Source: JAWPMT01 sp965601475 (GTDB lineage Bacteria > Bacteroidota > Bacteroidia > Cytophagales > Cyclobacteriaceae). From it: 64,000 nt of DNA. The translations under genes were made by a program, and so were the position numbers. The notes beneath the pieces were generated by a model. The model ran no database searches and had not been told where the DNA came from. It saw only the letters and a program-made list of their open reading frames with translations. Positions within the stretch are counted from its first letter, which is position 1. Every line of letters begins with the position of its first letter. Of the stretch, positions 59,428-64,000 are shown piece by piece. The DNA lies in assembly GCA_965601475.1 (NCBI GenBank), contig OZ271832.1:2790001-2854000 (forward strand), read 5' to 3'.

Positions 59428-59457
59428 AAGCATTGGATAGCCTTCAATGCTTTTTTT
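59428..59457 (+). terminator. Intrinsic terminator after the helical lipoprotein gene
   Basis: AAGCATTG (59428-59435) pairs with CAATGCTT (59445-59452) around a 9-base loop; the T-run at 59451-59457 follows. It lies 21 bases after the stop codon at 59406 and separates the lipoprotein from the TerB-ABC gene at 59478. Confidence 0.82.
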
Positions 59458-59477
59458 GTTGACCTAACCTCCAAAAC

Positions 59478-62400
59478 ATGAGTGATAACCTGCTCAAGAC
59501 CATTCTGAGATTATTGGTGATTGTCGCCAGGGAAGATGAAGTGACCACTTCAGAAAGGAAAGCCGTTCAGGATTTTCTGGAAGAGAACATCAGCAAAGAC
59601 GAATGCCAGCGCTACATGGCGTTCTTTGATGAGTTGGTAGATGAGAACCACCAGGTCAGTGACATGGATGAGCGAAAGCAGATTGTCAAGCTGAGCTACG
59701 AGGTCAATAAGGAACTGAAGCAGGAGCAAAAGCTGGTCGTATTGCTTCGGCTACTGGAGTTGATCGTGGCTGATGGTAAAATCAGCGATCGGGAGAAGGA
59801 GCTACTCTACATCATCGGCAATAGCCTCAATCTCGCAACCAAGATTGTGGATCATCTCAAGGCGTTTGTACAGGCGCAGGAGCCGGGCCAGTTTGCAGCC
59901 AAAAGCGCACTGGTCGTTTCGGACCAGCCAATGGAAGGCTTGAACGCCAACACCTTGCAGGTAGAGGACCTTCCCGGAGGATTCCTGGCATTCTTTAATG
60001 TGCCGGGTATAGATCTGTATTTTGTCAAGTATGTAGGCACAAATTCGCTTGCGCTCAATGGGCAGGCACTGGCTTCGGATTCCATCAAGATCTTCTCAAA
60101 TGGGAGCTCGATACGGGGCTCGGGGACGGCAACTACGCCTGTGTACTTCAGTGATGTCATCATTGGATTCCACAAGGAGGGTCAGGAACATGAACTGTCG
60201 TTTGTGGCGGAGGACATCAGCTTCAAATTTGCCAATGGCAACCTGGGTCTCGTGGATTTCAACCTGTCGGAAAAGGACGGCAAGCTCATTGGGATCATGG
60301 GGGGAAGCGGGTCTGGTAAATCCACTTTGCTGAATGTGCTCAATGGCAATGAAAGTCCCACAACCGGACAGGTTCGGATCAACGGAATCGATATTCACAG
60401 TCAGAAGAAGCAGGCAGAAGGAATCATCGGTTATGTTCCGCAAGACGACCTGCTCATCGAAGATTTGACCGTATTTCAAAACCTCTTCTATGCTGCCAAG
60501 CTCTGTTTTCGGAATGCCAGCGATGAAGAACTGACAAAGATCGTGGATAAGGTACTTGGTGCCCTGGGGTTGGCCCAAACCCGCGACCTGAAAGTCGGTA
60601 ACCCATTGCAAAAAACCATTAGTGGAGGCCAACGCAAGCGACTCAATATAGGGTTGGAACTACTCAGGGAGCCATCCATCATGTTCGTGGACGAACCTAC
60701 TAGCGGCCTTTCCTCCCGTGATTCTGAGAATATCATGGATCTCTTGAAGGAACTTTCACTCAAGGGGAAACTGATTTTCGTCGTCATACATCAGCCCTCG
60801 TCGGATATTTTCAAAATGTTTGACAAGCTCGTGATCCTGGATGTGGGCGGCTACCAGATCTATTATGGAAATCCGGTCGAAGCCGTGACCTATTTCAAGA
60901 CCATTGTCGATCATGTCGACAGGGATCAGGCTGCATGTTTCAATTGTGGAAATGTCAACCCCGAACAGATCTTCAACATCATTGAGACGAAGGTGGTGGA
61001 TGAATATGGCAGGTTTACAGACCAGCGCAAAATCACAGCGAAGCAATGGTATGGTTATTTCAAGGAGGGAGTACGAATTGAAAAGGTTAAAGAATCTGAA
61101 GAAACACCTCCCAAAAGCCTGGAAGTACCCCCGAAGTGGAAGCAACTGGCCGTCTTTTCTACACGGGACCTGCTCTCTAAGCTCAGCAACAAGCAGTATC
61201 TGATCATCAATTTACTGGAGGCGCCGCTACTGGCATTTATCCTTGCTTTTATTGTGCGTTACAGTCCAATTGGGGAGTCCTATACTTTCAGGGAAAACAT
61301 CAATATCCCTGTGTTCTTCTTCATCAGTGTAATCGTGGCACTCTTCATGGGATTGACCGTGAGTGCGGAGGAGATCATAAAGGACCGGATGATACTGAAG
61401 CGGGAGGCATTCCTCAACCTCAGTAAATCCAGTTATCTGGTGTCCAAGATACTGCTGCTGTTTACCCTTTCGGCCATCCAGACTTTCCTCTTTGTAATCA
61501 TCGGCACACTAATCCTGGAGATACAGGGGATGACGATGATGTATTGGCTTATCTTATTTTCGGTATCATGCTTTGCCAATATGCTGGGTCTGAATATCAG
61601 TGCGGCGTTCAATTCCGTGGTCACCATCTATATTCTCATTCCTTTATTGATCATCCCGCAATTGATATTGAGTGGTGTGGTCGTCAATTTCGATAAACTG
61701 AATGGATCGTTGACGACGAATGATAAAGTGCCGCTTATTGGGGAGATCATGGCTTCGAGGTGGGCCTATGAAGCCCTGGCGGTTTATCAGTTTACCAATA
61801 ACCCCTACAATTCACCCTTGTATCCGTTTGAACGACAGATGGCGTTGTCTGAAGTGAAAAGCGTCAACTACATTCCTGAGCTGCAAAAGCTGGCAGGCCT
61901 GTCGCTAAAGGCCAAGGGCGATGACGAAAAGGAATATGCGCGCTATCTGAATATTCTGAAAACGGAGATTGGCAAAGAGCTTAAAGTCGTAGGGGCCAAC
62001 CAGTTTGATCTGAGCAGGCTGGAACCTGAGACCTTCAACGCCCGTGTCGCAGAAGATATGTCGGAATTTCTGAAGGCGCTCCGAAAGTTTTACAACAACA
62101 GAAGGAAGAAGGCTGATGATGAGCGAGCCAGCTACCTGAAGGAAAAATCTGCCAGCGAAGAGCAACAGCAGCAGTATCTCCAGTTTAGAGATAAGTACGA
62201 AAACGAGCGTATCACTTACATGGTGAAGAATACCAGCACAAATGACCGCATTGTTATTTCGGGAAGTGAGTTAGTACAGAAGGTCTATCCGGTCTATGCT
62301 CGCCAGGACAATCCCCGGCACCCACTGGATTTCCGCACGATATTCTACTTCCCCGAGAAGTATTTCCTTGGGGCCTACGTAAAGACCCCGGCATTCAATA

Positions 62401-62486
62401 TCCTGGTGATTTGGTCCATGACGCTCGTTTTGTTCATAACCCTTTATTTTGACGTTCTGAAAAGGATAGTATCCGGTAAGCGATAG
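59478..62486 (+). CDS. TerB-like domain fused to ABCG-type ABC transporter
   Basis: A 1002-residue fusion. Residues 1-130 are helical with the acidic TerB-like pattern (IVAREDEVTTSERKAVQDFL and LIVADGKISDREKELLYIIG). A beta region follows (about 150-260). The ATPase has Walker A IMGGSGSGKSTLLNVLNG near residue 272, the signature TISGGQRKRLNIG near 377 and Walker B MFVDEPTSGLSSRD near 398. An ABCG-type permease with about six membrane segments starts near 575. A charged helical loop occupies residues 850-910. The order ATPase then permease is that of ABCG half-transporters. The substrate is unknown. Confidence 0.85.
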   Translation: MSDNLLKTILRLLVIVAREDEVTTSERKAVQDFLEENISKDECQRYMAFFDELVDENHQVSDMDERKQIVKLSYEVNKELKQEQKLVVLLRLLELIVADGKISDREKELLYIIGNSLNLATKIVDHLKAFVQAQEPGQFAAKSALVVSDQPMEGLNANTLQVEDLPGGFLAFFNVPGIDLYFVKYVGTNSLALNGQALASDSIKIFSNGSSIRGSGTATTPVYFSDVIIGFHKEGQEHELSFVAEDISFKFANGNLGLVDFNLSEKDGKLIGIMGGSGSGKSTLLNVLNGNESPTTGQVRINGIDIHSQKKQAEGIIGYVPQDDLLIEDLTVFQNLFYAAKLCFRNASDEELTKIVDKVLGALGLAQTRDLKVGNPLQKTISGGQRKRLNIGLELLREPSIMFVDEPTSGLSSRDSENIMDLLKELSLKGKLIFVVIHQPSSDIFKMFDKLVILDVGGYQIYYGNPVEAVTYFKTIVDHVDRDQAACFNCGNVNPEQIFNIIETKVVDEYGRFTDQRKITAKQWYGYFKEGVRIEKVKESEETPPKSLEVPPKWKQLAVFSTRDLLSKLSNKQYLIINLLEAPLLAFILAFIVRYSPIGESYTFRENINIPVFFFISVIVALFMGLTVSAEEIIKDRMILKREAFLNLSKSSYLVSKILLLFTLSAIQTFLFVIIGTLILEIQGMTMMYWLILFSVSCFANMLGLNISAAFNSVVTIYILIPLLIIPQLILSGVVVNFDKLNGSLTTNDKVPLIGEIMASRWAYEALAVYQFTNNPYNSPLYPFERQMALSEVKSVNYIPELQKLAGLSLKAKGDDEKEYARYLNILKTEIGKELKVVGANQFDLSRLEPETFNARVAEDMSEFLKALRKFYNNRRKKADDERASYLKEKSASEEQQQQYLQFRDKYENERITYMVKNTSTNDRIVISGSELVQKVYPVYARQDNPRHPLDFRTIFYFPEKYFLGAYVKTPAFNILVIWSMTLVLFITLYFDVLKRIVSGKR

Positions 62487-62489
62487 ATT

Positions 62490-63020
62490 ATGCAAAAGTT
62501 GAGATGGCAGCTCGTGATGCTGCTGGTATTTGCCTGTTCGGGCAAGGAAACACCGTCTTATAAGAATGACCGCGAGGCGCTGGTCAATACCCACGAGGCA
62601 TTCATTGACGGGACAAAAACATTTAACTCCCTGGAAAAGGTGCTGGAGAAAGTAGAGCCCGTCATGGGCGGTGCACCCACCACGTTTGCTGGCAGAACAC
62701 TTGTCATCTTTTTCAACAGTGAATGTGATCACTGCCAGCAGGAAGCCAGCAATCTATCCGGTAATCTTGACCAGTTGGCCAATGCCCAGATTTGGTGGAT
62801 GTCATTTGAAGAACCGGACGTCATGCGTTCCTTCCTCGAAGAAAAGGGCGTCACCAACCATCCCAATACGTATGCCTTTTACATTGACCCCGAGGCAGCT
62901 CGTGATCTGTTTGGTTTTATGGGCATGCCTCAAAGCATGATCTATGACGAACAGGGTCTGCTCAATGCCTTCCTGGGGCCGATCACGTTCGAGGAGCAAC
63001 TGAAGGCCTTCTTTGAATGA
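62490..63020 (+). CDS. Thioredoxin-like (TlpA-type) lipoprotein
   Basis: A 176-residue lipoprotein (lipobox MLLVFACSG near residue 17) with a thioredoxin fold: the strand LVIFFNSECDHCQQEASNLS carries the redox motif CDHC, and the cis-proline region is FMGMPQSMIYDE. TlpA/ResA-type proteins act in the periplasm, for example on apocytochromes. The gene begins 3 bases after the TerB-ABC gene and abuts the convergent lipA stop. Confidence 0.85.
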   Translation: MQKLRWQLVMLLVFACSGKETPSYKNDREALVNTHEAFIDGTKTFNSLEKVLEKVEPVMGGAPTTFAGRTLVIFFNSECDHCQQEASNLSGNLDQLANAQIWWMSFEEPDVMRSFLEEKGVTNHPNTYAFYIDPEAARDLFGFMGMPQSMIYDEQGLLNAFLGPITFEEQLKAFFE

Positions 63021-63908
63021 TCAGATAGGCACATCCACATGCCTTTCCGCATGGTAGCTGGACCTCACCAGTGGACCTGATTCGACGTATTTGAGACCTC
63101 TTCTCAACCCTTCCTCCCGGTATGCATCGAACTGATCCGGATGGATAAACTCTGCCACTTCGATGTGCATTTTAGTAGGTTGCAGGTATTGGCCTAGGGT
63201 AAGAATATCCAATCCATTCTCAACCAGGTCATCCATGGCTTTGTGCACTTCGTCGGTGGTCTCCCCTAGTCCCAGCATGATACCTGATTTGGTTCTCTTA
63301 CCGGCCTCCTTCGTCAGTTTGATTTGTTCCAGGCTTCGTGCATATTTTGCCTGAGGTCTTACAGGTCGGTATAGCCTTTCAATAGTCTCCATGTTGTGAG
63401 ACACAACCTCCTGTCCACCTTCTATCATGCGATAGAGCGCTTCCCATTTGCCTTTCACGTCAGGGATAAGGGTCTCGATGGTGGTGTCTGGACTTAGTTC
63501 CTTTACTTTCACCACGGTCTGGTACCAGATTTCAGCACCACGATCTTTTAGTTCGTCCCGATTTACGGAGGTGATGACCGCATGTTTCACACCCATCTTT
63601 TGGATGGCCTCAGCTACACGTTGTGGTTCTTCAGCATCATATTCAGGGGGTCTACCAGTAGCTACAGCGCAGAAGGTACAGCTCCTGGTACATACATTGC
63701 CGAGGATCATGAAGGTTGCCGTACCCGCCCCCCAGCACTCGCCCATGTTAGGGCAGTTTCCACTTTCACAAATGGTGTGCAGCTTATTTTCGTCGACGAT
63801 CTTGCGAACAGCTGCGTATTCCTTTCCCACAGGAAGCTTCACCCGCAACCATTTGGGTTTCTTGATCCTCTTCGGTTCCGGACTGTCTATAGTTGGAAGT
63901 TCAATCAT
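63021..63908 (-). CDS. lipA: Lipoyl synthase
   Basis: A 295-residue radical SAM enzyme that inserts two sulfurs into the octanoyl group of lipoate-dependent proteins. The auxiliary cluster Cys are in TICESGNCPNMGECWGAGTA, the radical SAM cluster in CTRSCTFCAVATG, and the C-terminal RSSYHAERHV block contains the conserved Ser that ligates the auxiliary cluster. Length matches the family (about 290-320). ATG at 63908. Confidence 0.97.
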   Translation of the reverse strand: MIELPTIDSPEPKRIKKPKWLRVKLPVGKEYAAVRKIVDENKLHTICESGNCPNMGECWGAGTATFMILGNVCTRSCTFCAVATGRPPEYDAEEPQRVAEAIQKMGVKHAVITSVNRDELKDRGAEIWYQTVVKVKELSPDTTIETLIPDVKGKWEALYRMIEGGQEVVSHNMETIERLYRPVRPQAKYARSLEQIKLTKEAGKRTKSGIMLGLGETTDEVHKAMDDLVENGLDILTLGQYLQPTKMHIEVAEFIHPDQFDAYREEGLRRGLKYVESGPLVRSSYHAERHVDVPI

Positions 63909-63921
63909 TTTCTTACTTAAA

Positions 63922-63999
63922 TTATTTGCGCGATCCCCAAAACAAAGTGAAGAACGCCGAGGTGAAAAGGGCCCTGTTTTTCTGGGTAGGTACGAGTAT
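63922..63999 (-). CDS. Possible C-terminus of a leftward gene (cut by window edge)
   Basis: Read leftward from the window edge, 25 codons in one frame (ending NRALFTSAFFTLFWGSRK, stop TAA at 63924-63922) look like the C-terminal tail of a membrane protein, 13 bases before the lipA start. The short length makes this weak. Confidence 0.25.
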   Translation of the reverse strand: MLVPTQKNRALFTSAFFTLFWGSRK

Positions 64000-64000
64000 G

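Overview
This window looks like a chromosomal segment of a Bacteroidota bacterium, most likely a gliding-type member of the Cytophagales. The reasons are a GldB-type gliding lipoprotein, a type B ribosomal protein L31, a short AURKAIP1/COX24-type ribosomal protein, DUF6150, several PD40/OmpA and porin-like outer membrane proteins, many Sec lipoproteins, and promoters of the Bacteroidota form TTTG-N19-TANNTTTG. Two exact matches to that promoter were found, at 8272-8302 and 47759-47789. No tRNA, rRNA, CRISPR array, phage or insertion sequence was seen. Gene density is very high, and only about 300 bases near 36.1-36.4 kb lack a convincing gene.

Layout. 1-8.2 kb: mutY (cut by the window edge), HU, a TPR protein, the mini ribosomal protein and RNase G; then a porin-like protein divergent from gldB; then a leftward operon of ECF sigma factor, small anti-sigma candidate, nth and a glycosyltransferase. 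8.4-19.5 kb: rightward uvrA-tpiA-DUF6150-prmA, a 1646-residue exported protein with a Trp/Asp-rich repeat, and an M20 peptidase. 19.5-30.3 kb: envelope genes (DsbD-type thiol transporter, M23-like lipoprotein, two OmpA proteins, an AsmA-like protein, an exported RidA-like lipoprotein) and a LexA-like regulator whose protease residues are lost. 30.5-35.5 kb: a rightward operon YbjN-like, PspA, a 49-residue membrane protein, DUF4178, a lipoprotein, a doubled DUF350 protein and a membrane-anchored spermidine-synthase homologue. 35.5-37.5 kb: a coiled-coil membrane protein and a glycosyltransferase. 37.5-47.4 kb: one long leftward gene run: GlmU-like, holB, hemC, two cyclophilins, an RmlD-like reductase, AdoMet decarboxylase, a second membrane spermidine-synthase homologue, a polytopic membrane protein and a Tat-type flavin oxidase. 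47.5-64 kb: rpmE, a Wzi-like outer membrane protein, an MsbA-like exporter, gmhA, comM/yifB, a ceramidase-like protein, a DSD1-type PLP enzyme, a GH3 hexosaminidase, bestrophin, a TerB-ABCG fusion, a thioredoxin lipoprotein and lipA.

The most striking region is 30.5-41.5 kb. Two operons, separated by about 2 kb, together encode an AdoMet decarboxylase with intact catalytic spacing, two membrane-fused aminopropyltransferase homologues (one canonical, one with altered cofactor motifs), an exported flavin oxidase, and the PspA/DUF350/DUF4178 membrane-stress set. This resembles the E. coli yjfIJKLMC type of neighbourhood but uses aminopropyl chemistry. I infer a membrane-localised aminopropylation system coupled to PspA; its substrate is unknown. 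Everything here is read by eye from sequence; family assignments were not checked by database search.
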